Assembly (NCBI GenBank): GCA_965194535.1
Contig: OZ239145.1
Span: 744,001 to 808,000, forward strand
Source: Verrucolacustris abundans
GTDB taxonomy: Bacteria; Verrucomicrobiota; Verrucomicrobiia; Methylacidiphilales; Verrucolacustridaceae
Reading direction: 5' to 3'
Length of the DNA stretch: 64,000 nucleotides
The notes under the pieces are model-generated. The model saw nothing but the letters and a program-made list of their open reading frames with translations. It did no database searches and was not told the origin of the DNA. The first letter of the stretch is position 1; every line of letters begins with the position of its first letter. This document shows positions 8,642 through 17,826 of the stretch, piece after piece. The position numbers and the translations under genes are program-made.

Positions 8642-9838
8642 ATGATTAATGACTCTCGTGTTCGGGTGGGTTGTTACTATTTCCCTAACTACCACGTCGA
8701 TCCACGAAACGAGAAGATCCACGGGCCTGGTTGGACGGAGTGGCAACTTGTCCGTTACGCTACGCCCCGTTTTCCCCATCACCAGCAACCTAAAGTCCCA
8801 CTCTGGGGACACGAGGATGAGTCCAAACCTGAGGTGATGGAGAAAAAGATCGATGCAGCTGCGGATCATGGCATTGATCACTTCCTTTTTGACTGGTACC
8901 ACTACGAGGACGGGCCGTTTCTTGAGCGTTGTCTGGAGCAGGGGTTCCTCAAGGCCCGCAACGTCAATCGGATCGATTTTGCCCTTATGTGGGCTAATCA
9001 CGACTGGATCAATATCCACCCCATGGGGCGCAACTTCGGTAAGGAGCTGCTCTACCCTGGACAGGTCTCGCCCAAGATGTTTCGTTTCATCACTGACCTG
9101 ATCACGGACCGCTACTTCTCCCATCCCTCTTACCTCAAAATCGAAGGCTGCCCGTACTTCTCGGTCTATGACCTCGCAAAATTCGTTGCCATCCACGGGT
9201 CCGTGGAAGCCACCCGCAAGGCGATCGATGCGTTTCGGGAACGCGTCCGTGCGGCTGGATTTCCCGACCTGCATCTCAACGCGGTGGCTTGGGGAAAACC
9301 GGTCCTTCCTGGTGAAAAGGTAATTCGGGATCTCCCCCAACTCATCGCCGACCTGGGTTTCGACAGTGTGACGAGCTACGTTTGGATTCATCATGTGGAG
9401 TTGGATGAGACCCCTTTCACCCCATTCCAGAAGGTCCTTAAAAAGTACCTGCAGGTCTGGAACCGAATGGAGGAAGAGTATGACATCCCATATTTTCCCA
9501 ACCTCACGATGGGGTGGGATAATTCTCCTCGCACCCTGCAGTCGGACATCTGGGAGCCGTTGCCGGAATCAACCTTCTCCAACTGTATCGGCGGGAACAC
9601 TCCGGAGGCTTTCCATGGAGCTTTGGAGGTTTACCGTGAGCGCCTGAGCCAACGTGCCGGCCCGAATCTTTTCAGCATCAACGCATGGAATGAGTGGACG
9701 GAGGGAGCCTATATCGAGCCCGATGAGGTGACGGGGATGGGTTATCTTGAAGCGATTGCAAAGGTTTTTGGGGCATCTGCGAATACGTCACGCCAGATCA
9801 AAATCAAACAAGCCATCTCCAAGGCCAAGGTTCTTTAG
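8642..9838 (+). CDS. WbsX-family (GH99-like) protein
   Basis: 398 residues. It carries the WbsX/GH99-like signatures GCYYFPNYHVD, GPGWTEW near the N-terminus, FLFDWYHYEDG, and SINAWNEWTEGAYIEPD near the C-terminus. The last motif resembles the acidic active-site region of endo-acting mannosidase-like TIM barrels. No signal peptide is visible, so it is probably cytoplasmic. Members are found both in polysaccharide biosynthesis and in degradation loci. The setting between rhamnose genes favours processing of imported oligosaccharide; this is inference. The gene ends at a hairpin shared with the convergent mutarotase operon. Confidence 0.8.
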   Translation: MINDSRVRVGCYYFPNYHVDPRNEKIHGPGWTEWQLVRYATPRFPHHQQPKVPLWGHEDESKPEVMEKKIDAAADHGIDHFLFDWYHYEDGPFLERCLEQGFLKARNVNRIDFALMWANHDWINIHPMGRNFGKELLYPGQVSPKMFRFITDLITDRYFSHPSYLKIEGCPYFSVYDLAKFVAIHGSVEATRKAIDAFRERVRAAGFPDLHLNAVAWGKPVLPGEKVIRDLPQLIADLGFDSVTSYVWIHHVELDETPFTPFQKVLKKYLQVWNRMEEEYDIPYFPNLTMGWDNSPRTLQSDIWEPLPESTFSNCIGGNTPEAFHGALEVYRERLSQRAGPNLFSINAWNEWTEGAYIEPDEVTGMGYLEAIAKVFGASANTSRQIKIKQAISKAKVL

Positions 9839-9852
9839 AAGCTGAAGAGCCC

Positions 9853-9875
9853 GTAAAGGCCGAATCGGCTTTTAC
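9853..9875. terminator. Bidirectional hairpin terminator
   Basis: GTAAAGGCC (9853-9861), a 5-nt loop, then GGCTTTTAC (9867-9875), with one G-T pair. It lies between two convergent genes whose stops are at 9838 and 9879. T-rich on the plus side and A-rich on the other, it could stop transcription in both directions. Confidence 0.6.
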
Positions 9876-9878
9876 CAA

Positions 9879-10193
9879 TCAGTCGAGGTGGAACACTTCC
9901 CGTAGGGTGACGGCCTTTGGGGAGTGGTCGGGGTTGGAGGGCATAACATCACTCATATGGCGCCACCACTTCTGGCATTCGGGGGTTTGGGCAATGGCCT
10001 GCCACTGCGCCTCGTCCTCGATCTCCGCATAAGCGAAGAGCTGGTGGGTATCGGCATGAAGGAAGATGGAATAGTTGTGGACCCCGTGTTTTTTAAGAAC
10101 GGCCTCCAACTCCGGCCAGATCGGATGGTGGCGTTTTTCGTACTCTTTTTCCTGGCCGGGGTTCACCGACATCACGAATGCTTTGCGGGTCAT
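9879..10193 (-). CDS. rhaM: L-rhamnose mutarotase
   Basis: 104 residues, the full family length. It interconverts alpha and beta anomers of L-rhamnose so that the isomerase receives its preferred form. Family features visible are the start segment AFVMSVNPGQEKEYEKRH, HHPIWPELE with the histidine that matches the catalytic position in E. coli RhaM, HGVHNYSIFL, and WWRHMSDVM. It is the last gene of a minus-strand operon with the DUF6786-like protein (26-nt gap) and the rhamnosidase, and it fits with the rhamnose isomerase gene at 13817. Confidence 0.93.
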   Translation of the reverse strand: MTRKAFVMSVNPGQEKEYEKRHHPIWPELEAVLKKHGVHNYSIFLHADTHQLFAYAEIEDEAQWQAIAQTPECQKWWRHMSDVMPSNPDHSPKAVTLREVFHLD

Positions 10194-10218
10194 TGGGACT
10201 GCGCGGGTGTGGAGAAAA

Positions 10219-11481
10219 TCAGGGAGCTGATCCAGTAAAGGCGTTACGGATCGTTTCTACGCCCACCCCAAGTGTGCGAAGGGCAAGTGGATCTAGGCGG
10301 CTTGGCTCGCCGGTAAAATGCACGGTGATCTGCCGATGCGTCAGGCTTTCTCCGGGTGCCAACTCCGCGCCGGGTGACGAGGTTTCCAATTCGTAGAACG
10401 GGCCCAGTGGCGGCTGGCCGGGGGCCGGTGATCCGTCGTTGTAGGCGTTGACCAGGTCACCTGCGTACGGATCTTTCTGCTGTTCCCACATAGAGTTGAC
10501 GTATTTCCCTGTGGGGGGTGTCGGATCACAGCGGACGATGGTCAGGCAGCGCAGATCCGGGGAGTAGCTTCCGGCAAAACCAATGGCACGAATCGGGGGA
10601 ATACCGATCTTGCCGCGCGAGGCACCGTCGCCTTTGAAAAAGACCACTCCTTTTCCGATTTTTAGGCGGTCGGCGGCAATTTTTCCAAAGTAGGCGTCGT
10701 TGACGGTCGGACCGACAACGTTTTCCCGGAACGGGATCGCCATGACAGTCGAAGGAGAGGGTTTGTACATGCCGAGAATCCAGACGGAGAGAAGTCCAGA
10801 GGACGAATCCCACTTCTTTTCACCGCGATTAGTCAGGCGGTTGCTTGTCTCGTAGGCGACGAATGGCAGATCGGCAGGAACCTTGACGCCAAGGGATTTC
10901 GAAAGTTCCTCTGCACCGAGTATTCGAACCGTCCGCTCCACCGCGAGGTCGAAGGTCGTGCCGGACTGGTTTGCGACGGAAAACGAGGCAGAGAACAGTG
11001 CACGGGTTTTGTCTGAGGAGACTAACTGAAAGGGCTCCGTGTCGAGGGCTGGCGGAGTTTTCCAGTGATCGAAATCGAATTTTGTCCCTGAGGCAAAGAA
11101 GATTCCGAACTGACCGCCTTCTGGTCCGAGCCAGAAACGTTCTTCCCCACCAAAAACGTGGATTTTCGATTCGAGTTTGCCAACGGCCGCCTCGCCCTTG
11201 AGCACACCCTGCTGGATTAGTTTGTAATTCAGCCATCCGTAGCTTGTACCGTTGTCCCCATTGGCGGAACTGGTCATGACGCGCCCCTGATAGGCAGGAG
11301 CCACGGCCACGGCGGCATCCCCCTGTCGAAGCACCACCAATTTTGTGTGTTTCTTTAGAAAGGCTACATCTTCGCCAAAATTAGAGGGGGTGTTGGGCAT
11401 TTTATTTTCCTCGGCAAATGAAATACCTGAGGTGGCCATCATGGCCAACAAGATAAGGGGATGGGGATTCATGTTTTTCAT
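10219..11481 (-). CDS. Exported DUF6786-like protein
   Basis: 420 residues with a signal peptide (LILLAMMATSGISFAEE). The mature part is all-beta in character, with APAYQGRVMTSSA, GTSYGWLNYKLI and ERFWLGPEGGQFGIFF. These recall the DUF6786 family and, distantly, the aldose-epimerase beta-sandwich. No catalytic assignment is possible. Its start codon overlaps the stop of the rhamnosidase gene (ATGA at 11478-11481), so the two are probably translationally coupled. A second in-frame ATG nine bases in is an alternative start. A role in handling rhamnose-containing glycans outside the cytoplasm is inferred from context. Confidence 0.6.
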   Translation of the reverse strand: MKNMNPHPLILLAMMATSGISFAEENKMPNTPSNFGEDVAFLKKHTKLVVLRQGDAAVAVAPAYQGRVMTSSANGDNGTSYGWLNYKLIQQGVLKGEAAVGKLESKIHVFGGEERFWLGPEGGQFGIFFASGTKFDFDHWKTPPALDTEPFQLVSSDKTRALFSASFSVANQSGTTFDLAVERTVRILGAEELSKSLGVKVPADLPFVAYETSNRLTNRGEKKWDSSSGLLSVWILGMYKPSPSTVMAIPFRENVVGPTVNDAYFGKIAADRLKIGKGVVFFKGDGASRGKIGIPPIRAIGFAGSYSPDLRCLTIVRCDPTPPTGKYVNSMWEQQKDPYAGDLVNAYNDGSPAPGQPPLGPFYELETSSPGAELAPGESLTHRQITVHFTGEPSRLDPLALRTLGVGVETIRNAFTGSAP

Positions 11482-13733
11482 AGGGAAGATTCCAATCTGG
11501 TAAGTGTGGTGGTTTGGCGGAAATGACCAGGTTTCAAGGGCCGGGGCTTACGTCTCGGTAATCTCAAATCGGCGCGGACTCCCTCGGGAACTTGCAAATC
11601 AACGCTGAGCCGACGGCCGCGAAGACGCCACTGGCACGAGGCCAAGCCATATGGGGTCTGTAAGGAAGTGTTTGCTTCCGTCAGGCCACCTCCAGGTTCG
11701 GGGGCGAAAAGAATCTTTTTAAAGCCCGGAGCCATCGGGCGAATGCCGCCAATCACGGAGTACATCCACTCGCCCACAGCGCCGTAGGCGTAGTGGTTAA
11801 ACGAGTTCATGCCGACATCCCCGAAGCCGTGCTCTTTGGTGTAGCTGTTCCAACGCTCCCACATCGTGGTCGCGCCGTTTTTCACGGTGTAGAGCCAAGA
11901 TGGATAATCATCCTGAAGAAGAAGACGGTAGGCGAGATCGGTCCGGCTAAAACGAGTGAGGACCGGGCAGAGGAGGGGAGTTCCCAGAAAGCCGGTGGTG
12001 AGGTGATCGTTACGGGCCGAAATCAAGTCGACCAGATGCCCAAAAGCCTTGGGGCGGAGTCCGGGGGGAAGAAGATCAAATGCTAGGGCGAATAGATAGG
12101 AGGTCTGACAGTGGCCGACAATCCGCCCATCCGAAGTCACGTATGCTTTTTGAAACCTTTCGACGATTTGCGTTTGCAGTTTCCGGAAGCGAACCCGGTC
12201 CTTTGTGCGACCCAGCACACCGGCGATACGAGCCATCAGGTCTGTGCTGTGGGCAAAGTAGGCGGTGCCCACCAGATCGCAGGGAACCGGGGCGTTTTGT
12301 GGAGTAACCGCGTCGATGGCCAGCCAGTCGCCGTAGGCGGTGCGGGGCCGGATCAGATTCTTTGAGGTTTGCCGTTGGTATTCGATCCACCGGACCATAG
12401 CTGGATAATTTTCCTCCAGGATCTTTCGGTCGCCGTAGTGCCAGTAGATTTTCCATGGGCAGATGACGCCTGCATCGGCCCAGCCTGCGTTGCCAAATTG
12501 TGCAGGGCCTAGCTGACCCAACACGTCTGGAGCCACATCGGGATAAGCCCCGTCTTGGCGCTGACCGTCGCGCAGGTCAGTGGTCCATTTTCGGAAAAAG
12601 TTGCGGACGTCGTAGTGAAAGGCGGCTGTGCCGACGAACACCTGGGCGTCGCCAGTCCAGCCGAGGCGTTCATCTCGCTGGGGGCAGTCGGTCGGAAGGT
12701 CGAGGAAGTTGCCCCGCTGACCCCAACGGATGTTCTGGTTGAGCCGATTCAGGATCGGTTTTGAACAGCGGAAGTGGCCAGTGGGCTTCATGTTGGTATG
12801 GAGAACGAGGGCGGTCAGGAGGGATTTGGATGGCGGGCGGGTCAGGCCGGTGACCTCCACGTAACGGAACCCGTGGAATGTGAGGCACGGATTCCACTCC
12901 TCGGGTCCGCCGCCCCGGCAGATATAGGTGTCGGTGGCTTGGGCGGAGCGAAGGTTTTCGCGGTAGACGTTACCGTCCGCCTTGAGCATCTCGGCAAATT
13001 TCAGGGTGACGGTTTGGCCACGTCGGCCGCGGATCTGGAGGCGACATAGCCCGGACAGGTTTTGGCCGAAGTCGAAGACGTATACTCCTGGAGCGGGCCG
13101 GGTGATCTTGCGGGTACGCAGGAACTGGGTGATCCGCACCGCTTCGTTGACCTTCGGTTGCAGGATGCCCCGATACTTTGGAAGAGCGTTCACTCGGCGC
13201 CAGCCGCGGGTCGGAGAATTTGGTTTCGACCATTCCGGAATTTCCTTCCGCGCGTCGTAACTTTCCCCGTCATAGAGGTCGGCCGAGAGAATGGGGCCGT
13301 AGCGGAGTTCCCAGGTGCGGTCGGTGACGATGGAGATTCGGCGGCCGCTGATCAGCTCGATTTCGAGCCGGGCGAGCAGTTGGGGGTGCTGGCCATAGAA
13401 GTTGCGATCTTTCTTCCAGAGCAGGTAGCCGCAGTACCAGCCGTCGCCGAGGATGGCGCCGAACCGGTTGGGGCCGGGCTGAAGGAGTTTGGTGACATCG
13501 GTAGAGAGGACTTGAACGCGCTTTCGGTAGTCCGACCAGCCCGGCATGAGGTAATCCCGTCCGACTTTCTGGCCGTTGAAGTGGAGGTCCGCGATGCCGA
13601 GAGCGGTCCAATGGAGAGTGGCGCGGCGGACGGGCTCTGGAAGGAGGAACGATTTCCGCAAAAAGGGGCAGGGTTGTTTTCCGGTGGTTTTGCGTTTTCT
13701 GTCTCCGATCCATTGAGCGGTTTGGAAAGACAT
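11478..13733 (-). CDS. Alpha-L-rhamnosidase, GH78
   Basis: 751 residues, no signal peptide, hence probably cytoplasmic and acting on imported oligosaccharides. It begins directly in the second beta domain of the family (LHFNGQKVGRDYLMPGWSDY); the usual N-terminal Ig-like domain is absent. The (alpha/alpha)6 barrel has the intact signature DCPQRDERLGWTGD at about residues 349-362, with the general-acid glutamate at about 355. The segment GATTMWERWNSY carries the presumed general base, and MNSFNHYAYG is also intact. It is first in an operon with the DUF6786-like and mutarotase genes. A TATGTA hexamer 7 nt before the ATG and site C upstream suggest AraC-dependent transcription. Confidence 0.93.
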   Translation of the reverse strand: MSFQTAQWIGDRKRKTTGKQPCPFLRKSFLLPEPVRRATLHWTALGIADLHFNGQKVGRDYLMPGWSDYRKRVQVLSTDVTKLLQPGPNRFGAILGDGWYCGYLLWKKDRNFYGQHPQLLARLEIELISGRRISIVTDRTWELRYGPILSADLYDGESYDARKEIPEWSKPNSPTRGWRRVNALPKYRGILQPKVNEAVRITQFLRTRKITRPAPGVYVFDFGQNLSGLCRLQIRGRRGQTVTLKFAEMLKADGNVYRENLRSAQATDTYICRGGGPEEWNPCLTFHGFRYVEVTGLTRPPSKSLLTALVLHTNMKPTGHFRCSKPILNRLNQNIRWGQRGNFLDLPTDCPQRDERLGWTGDAQVFVGTAAFHYDVRNFFRKWTTDLRDGQRQDGAYPDVAPDVLGQLGPAQFGNAGWADAGVICPWKIYWHYGDRKILEENYPAMVRWIEYQRQTSKNLIRPRTAYGDWLAIDAVTPQNAPVPCDLVGTAYFAHSTDLMARIAGVLGRTKDRVRFRKLQTQIVERFQKAYVTSDGRIVGHCQTSYLFALAFDLLPPGLRPKAFGHLVDLISARNDHLTTGFLGTPLLCPVLTRFSRTDLAYRLLLQDDYPSWLYTVKNGATTMWERWNSYTKEHGFGDVGMNSFNHYAYGAVGEWMYSVIGGIRPMAPGFKKILFAPEPGGGLTEANTSLQTPYGLASCQWRLRGRRLSVDLQVPEGVRADLRLPRRKPRPLKPGHFRQTTTLTRLESSL

Positions 13734-13767
13734 CGTTTCCTACATAGCCGAAGGCGGGGGGCGGGGA

Positions 13768-13805
13768 ATCCGCATCTGGTGCCAAAAATTAGGACAAAAA
13801 TGCCA
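13768..13805 (-). promoter_or_regulatory. AraC-type operator, site C
   Basis: Read on the minus strand, TGGCA at 13805-13801 and 13784-13780 are 21 bp apart and share TGGCATTTTT and TTTTTGGCACCA with site A. The AAGG box is replaced by GGAT. The element ends 34 nt before the rhamnosidase start. It lies in the divergent gap with rhaA and might affect both genes, although its orientation matches only the minus-strand operon. Confidence 0.5.
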
Positions 13806-13816
13806 AGATGTACTGA

Positions 13817-15085
13817 TTGATCGCGCAGGGATTCCCATCTAGTTCTGGCAAATTGAAAAGTTACCTAGATGTGGGCATTGACCCGAACAAAGCGGTGGAA
13901 GCGGCACTTCAGGTTCCCATCTCTATGCACTGCTGGCAGGCGGATGACGTGGCGGGATTGGAATCAGGTGGGTCAGCGGCCGATAGCGGTGGAATTAAGT
14001 CCACCGGAAACTATCCAGGCAAGGCTCGTAACGGGGATGAGATGCGGATGGATTTTGAAAAGGTGCTTTCCCTAGTGCCTGGGGTTCACCGGGTTAATAT
14101 TCATGCTTTCTATGCTGAGCCCGGAAAGAAGAAGGTGGATCGGGATGCCATGGATCTCTCCCATTTCCAAAACTGGGTGGACTGGGCCAAGAGCCGGAAG
14201 ATTGCCTTGGATTTTAATCCCACGTACTTCGCCCATTCGAAGGCGGTCGATGGCTTCACGCTTTCCAGTTCCGATGAGGGAGTTCGTAAATTTTGGGTGA
14301 AGCACGGCATCGCCAGTCGGAAGATCGCAGCGGCGATGGGCAAAGCGCAGGGTGGGGTTTGCGTCAACAACCACTGGGTTCCGGACGGGTTGAAGGATCT
14401 GCCAGGGGATCGATGGTCGCCCCGTGCCCGTTTGGCAAAGTCGTATGACGAGATCTTTGCAGCGAAGGTAGCGGATGAAAAAATGTGTCTTGATGCAGTC
14501 GAACCAAAACTATTCGGAATCGGCAGCGAGGAGTTTGTCGCAGGGTCGATGGAGTTCTACAGCTCCTACGCGCTCAGCCGGAAGAAGCTTCTCTGCCTGG
14601 ATATGGGTCATTTCCATCCGACCGAGGGTATTGCCGACAAGATTTCTGCCCTCCTTCAGTTTCACGAAGGCTTGTTGTTGCATACGAGTCGACCCATCCG
14701 ATGGGATTCAGACCATGTAGTGTTATTTGATGATGCGACCCGGGCTGTTTTCCATGAGGTGGGGGCAGGGCAGGCTTGGAATCGGGTGAAGGTAGCCTTG
14801 GACTATTTCGACGCGAGTATCAACCGAATCGCCGCCTATGTGATCGGCATTCGGGCTACTCGGAAGGCGATTCTGTACTCGCTTCTTACGCCGCATCGGG
14901 AGCTAGCTCAGCTGCAGCGTGAGGGGAAGGGCGCCCAGCGGTTGGCACTGATGGAGCGATTGAAGGTAATGCCGTTCGGTGAGGCCTGGGAGGAGTGTTG
15001 TAAGCGTGCTGGCGTGCCCGGCGAGGCGCAGTGGATCAAGGATGCGGAGAGTTACGAGAAGAAGGTGCTGGCGAAGCGAAGCTAG
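13817..15085 (+). CDS. rhaA: L-rhamnose isomerase
   Basis: 422 residues, the family length. It converts L-rhamnose to L-rhamnulose using divalent metals in a TIM barrel. Visible signatures are PISMHCWQADDV, STGNYPGKARN, LDFNPTYFAHS, EPKLFGIGSEEF, LDMGHFHPTEG and RPIRWDSDHVV; the E, D and H residues in these segments are the metal- and substrate-binding ones in the family. There is no ATG near the N-terminus. The frame opens after a TGA at 13814 and candidate starts are TTG 13817 or TTG 13853, so the start is uncertain. It is divergent from the rhamnosidase operon and followed after 33 nt by the beta-helix gene. Confidence 0.95.
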   Translation: MIAQGFPSSSGKLKSYLDVGIDPNKAVEAALQVPISMHCWQADDVAGLESGGSAADSGGIKSTGNYPGKARNGDEMRMDFEKVLSLVPGVHRVNIHAFYAEPGKKKVDRDAMDLSHFQNWVDWAKSRKIALDFNPTYFAHSKAVDGFTLSSSDEGVRKFWVKHGIASRKIAAAMGKAQGGVCVNNHWVPDGLKDLPGDRWSPRARLAKSYDEIFAAKVADEKMCLDAVEPKLFGIGSEEFVAGSMEFYSSYALSRKKLLCLDMGHFHPTEGIADKISALLQFHEGLLLHTSRPIRWDSDHVVLFDDATRAVFHEVGAGQAWNRVKVALDYFDASINRIAAYVIGIRATRKAILYSLLTPHRELAQLQREGKGAQRLALMERLKVMPFGEAWEECCKRAGVPGEAQWIKDAESYEKKVLAKRS

Positions 15086-15118
15086 CGTTCCGTCTAAGGC
15101 CAGTTTCGTTTTTGGCCG

Positions 15119-16090
15119 ATGAAAATCCTGGTGCGTTCTGTTGTAGTCTTGCTCCTCATCGGCAGCGCTTTGAGTCTGGGAATCGCACAAGATTGGTTGC
15201 CACAAACGCCCTCGTTCCTACTGAAGCTTTTGCCTAAGCCGAAAATCGAAAAACATACTTTGGAGGGCAGTAGAGAAAACGGGCGGGTCATCGATCTGCA
15301 AGGTGGTTGGCTGAATGAGGGAAAGCTGACCGAAATGGTGATTCGTTCAAAGGATATGGAGAAGGGATGGGATGTGCCCGAAAGGATCACGATCCGGAAC
15401 GGTAGTATCCGCGGATCGATTCGGATTTACGGTTTGGGGGTTAATGGGGAGGCTCCAAAGGTGAGTGAATCTTCGCGTCGTGAGGGGCACACGGCTCGGG
15501 CCCAGGCCGCAGCTCCACGAGCTATTTTATTGGAAGATCTCAAAATCGAGGCGGATCACCGCATTCCGCTTTATTTGAGTCCAGGTGTGACTGGGGTCAC
15601 GGTCAAGAATTGCACATTCACCGGATGGTCTGCCTCCACGACCGTCTATCTGGATGCTGAAAGCGGTGGAAACCGGATCGAGGGCTGTACCTTTGATGTG
15701 CGTTCAGGCCGGGAGGTAATGGCTGTTGACGGTTCTGCCACCAACACGATTGTCGGGAACCGATTTCTTCAGGCGGGCTACGGAGGAATCTATCTCTACC
15801 GTAACTGCGGGGAAGGCGGGACGGTACGCCACCAAACCCCACAGGGAAACGTCATCGAAAACAACTTTTTTAACATGAAGGATCTACGGTCAGGGAGTTA
15901 CGGGGTAAGGCTGGGATCTCGGCAGGGGCGTCGGTCCTACTGCGAGGACGATGCCGGCTATCCTTTCGGCAGCAGCATTGATAACCGCGACTTCGCCGAC
16001 CACAACACCGTCCGCGGAAATGTTTTTCAGCCCGCCAGTGACGAAGCGGTTCGTGACGACGGTACCGACAATAGGGTAATGGAAAAATAA
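15119..16090 (+). CDS. Exported right-handed beta-helix protein
   Basis: 323 residues with a signal peptide (VRSVVVLLLIGSALSLG). The middle and C-terminal parts show the rung pattern of parallel beta-helices, with turns such as VTGVTVKNCTFTG, NRIEGCTFDV, NTIVGNRFLQ, NVIENNFFN and NTVRGNVFQP. Such proteins include polysaccharide lyases, but no lyase signature is recognised here and no activity is assigned. It lies 33 nt after rhaA and 50 nt before the sulfatase, probably in one operon, which suggests a polysaccharide-binding or cleaving role. Confidence 0.7.
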   Translation: MKILVRSVVVLLLIGSALSLGIAQDWLPQTPSFLLKLLPKPKIEKHTLEGSRENGRVIDLQGGWLNEGKLTEMVIRSKDMEKGWDVPERITIRNGSIRGSIRIYGLGVNGEAPKVSESSRREGHTARAQAAAPRAILLEDLKIEADHRIPLYLSPGVTGVTVKNCTFTGWSASTTVYLDAESGGNRIEGCTFDVRSGREVMAVDGSATNTIVGNRFLQAGYGGIYLYRNCGEGGTVRHQTPQGNVIENNFFNMKDLRSGSYGVRLGSRQGRRSYCEDDAGYPFGSSIDNRDFADHNTVRGNVFQPASDEAVRDDGTDNRVMEK

Positions 16091-16140
16091 AATGGCTGTC
16101 TGTTTTCCTTTCCGATCGAATCGGGCTATTTTCAACGTAG

Positions 16141-17583
16141 GTGTCTAGGATTCAAATCATCACCCTTGGGATTGTGTTTTTGGGTCTTTCCCATTGGGTT
16201 TCTTCGTTGGCGGTCGGGGAAGGCAAACCTCCCAATCTTATCCTGATCTTGGCCGACGATGTCTCGGCCGATGAGCTGTCGCCATATGGTGGCGCAATTT
16301 CTATGCCCAACCTCCAAAAGCTGGCTGACGAAGGTGTGCTGTTCCGGAATGCGTGGGCTACGCCGGTGTGTGCCCCGTCGCGTGCCATGCTCATGATCGG
16401 CAAATACCCGCACCACACCGGCTACTATGAGAACCCGGTCGCTCCCGAAGTCCCGTTCTGGAAGGATCCGCGCCATCTGCCGGTGCTGAAGATGATGAAG
16501 GAGGCCGGCTACGCCACGAGCATGGTGGGAAAAATCCACCCCGGAGATGATTCCGATGTTCGCATGCTGGGGGCGGAGGATTGGATGATAACCTGGTTTT
16601 GGACGGGGCACGACGGGCCGCGCCAGAACCACTGGTCCCCTCAGCGCCAGGACATGTATGGCATTTCCTGGTACTGGCACCCGGGCTTTGTCCGGAACGG
16701 GAAGGGCGTGCCGACAACGTCCAAAGATTTCGGGCCTGACCTCGAGCTGAAGCATTTGCTGGAGTTCACGGCGGCCGATCGAGATAAGCCGTTCCTCGCC
16801 TACTGGGCCACCAATCTCCCGCACAAGGCACACGAGGAGGTAGCTGGCTTACCCGAAGGACGTTGGTACTACACCGAAGTGCCGGCATTGGACAAAAAAG
16901 GCCGGCCAACCGGTGGAAAGGTGCGCGGCACGCTTCAGTCGAACATGCAATACCTTGACCATCTGCTGGGACGTCTCCGCGAAGGACTGGCCAGGCAGGG
17001 GAGGGCTAAGGACACCATCATCTTCTTTTCTGCCGACAACGGGACCGCAGAAATCCGCGGCAGCAACCAGGTCATGGACAAGAACAGTTATGATCGCGAC
17101 AACGGCATCCGTGTACCCCTGGTGGTGGGCGGTGGCCCGGTGAAGCCTCGCGGTTCTAGCAACGTGCTCGTGGATTTTACCGATTTCTGGCCGACCTTTG
17201 CCCAGCTCGCGGGTTATCGTGGACCGAGTAATACCGATGGTCATAGCTTCGCCCCGCATCTGCTCGGAGAACCGTTCGTTCCGCGCGAGACCATTCAAAT
17301 GGCGATGAACAACGCACGTTGGGTGCGCGACAAAGAGTGGCTGCTCGACGGCCGGGGAAGGTTCTACGACACCCGTGGTGCAACCAACCGTGATGAGTAT
17401 CGTGACGTGAGCGAGTCCAAGGACCCGGAAGTCATTGCCGCCCGCAAGCGTTTTGAGAAGTATCTACAGAAAATCCCGTTGCCGGATGAAAAAAATCCGT
17501 CCACCCGCCAGGCATGGAAACTTTTCCGTGCTTCACCGGAGGGGGCGCCAGTGAAGGTGTTCCGCCCGGCCTATTTGGATTGA
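16141..17583 (+). CDS. Exported type I sulfatase
   Basis: 480 residues from GTG 16141 with an N-terminal signal peptide. It has the alkaline-phosphatase-like sulfatase fold: metal ligands in NLILILADDVSADELSPYG (D39, D40) and the formylglycine signature C77-A-P-S-R81. The segments GKIHPGDD and FFSADNGTAEIRG carry further metal and substrate residues. It would remove sulfate esters from a sugar polymer or oligosaccharide. No formylglycine-generating or anaerobic maturase gene is in the window. It is third in the rhaA group, which links desulfation to rhamnose use. Confidence 0.9.
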   Translation: MSRIQIITLGIVFLGLSHWVSSLAVGEGKPPNLILILADDVSADELSPYGGAISMPNLQKLADEGVLFRNAWATPVCAPSRAMLMIGKYPHHTGYYENPVAPEVPFWKDPRHLPVLKMMKEAGYATSMVGKIHPGDDSDVRMLGAEDWMITWFWTGHDGPRQNHWSPQRQDMYGISWYWHPGFVRNGKGVPTTSKDFGPDLELKHLLEFTAADRDKPFLAYWATNLPHKAHEEVAGLPEGRWYYTEVPALDKKGRPTGGKVRGTLQSNMQYLDHLLGRLREGLARQGRAKDTIIFFSADNGTAEIRGSNQVMDKNSYDRDNGIRVPLVVGGGPVKPRGSSNVLVDFTDFWPTFAQLAGYRGPSNTDGHSFAPHLLGEPFVPRETIQMAMNNARWVRDKEWLLDGRGRFYDTRGATNRDEYRDVSESKDPEVIAARKRFEKYLQKIPLPDEKNPSTRQAWKLFRASPEGAPVKVFRPAYLD

Positions 17584-17826
17584 ACCGGCAAACGTCCATC
17601 CGCCTCTAAGAAAAGGAAACGGCCAAAGCGTACTGAAATTTGGCGGTGATCCAATCGCACTCACTTTTTGGTTTTTGTATGATCTTTAACCATTCGGTTG
17701 CGAAATTGCTTTGGTCTTTCGCTTTGGGAATCTTGTTGTGAGCGGGCGGATGTTTCTCGAGAAGCCGATTGGATTCAGGAAGCGGAGGCGTACAAAACAA
17801 GGTACTGACGAAGCGGATCTGATTTC

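Noticed and set aside
2885..13784. TGGCAC repeats read as sigma-54 -24 elements
   Set aside because: No TTGC-type -12 element follows at the required spacing. The strict 21-bp repetition and AAGG box fit AraC-type half-sites better.
13062..13820. 252-codon plus-strand frame opposite the rhamnosidase gene
   Set aside because: The minus-strand product is an unmistakable GH78 enzyme; the plus frame has no recognisable domain.
16132..16833. 233-codon minus-strand frame opposite the sulfatase gene
   Set aside because: The sulfatase signature is on the plus strand; this frame is a shadow.
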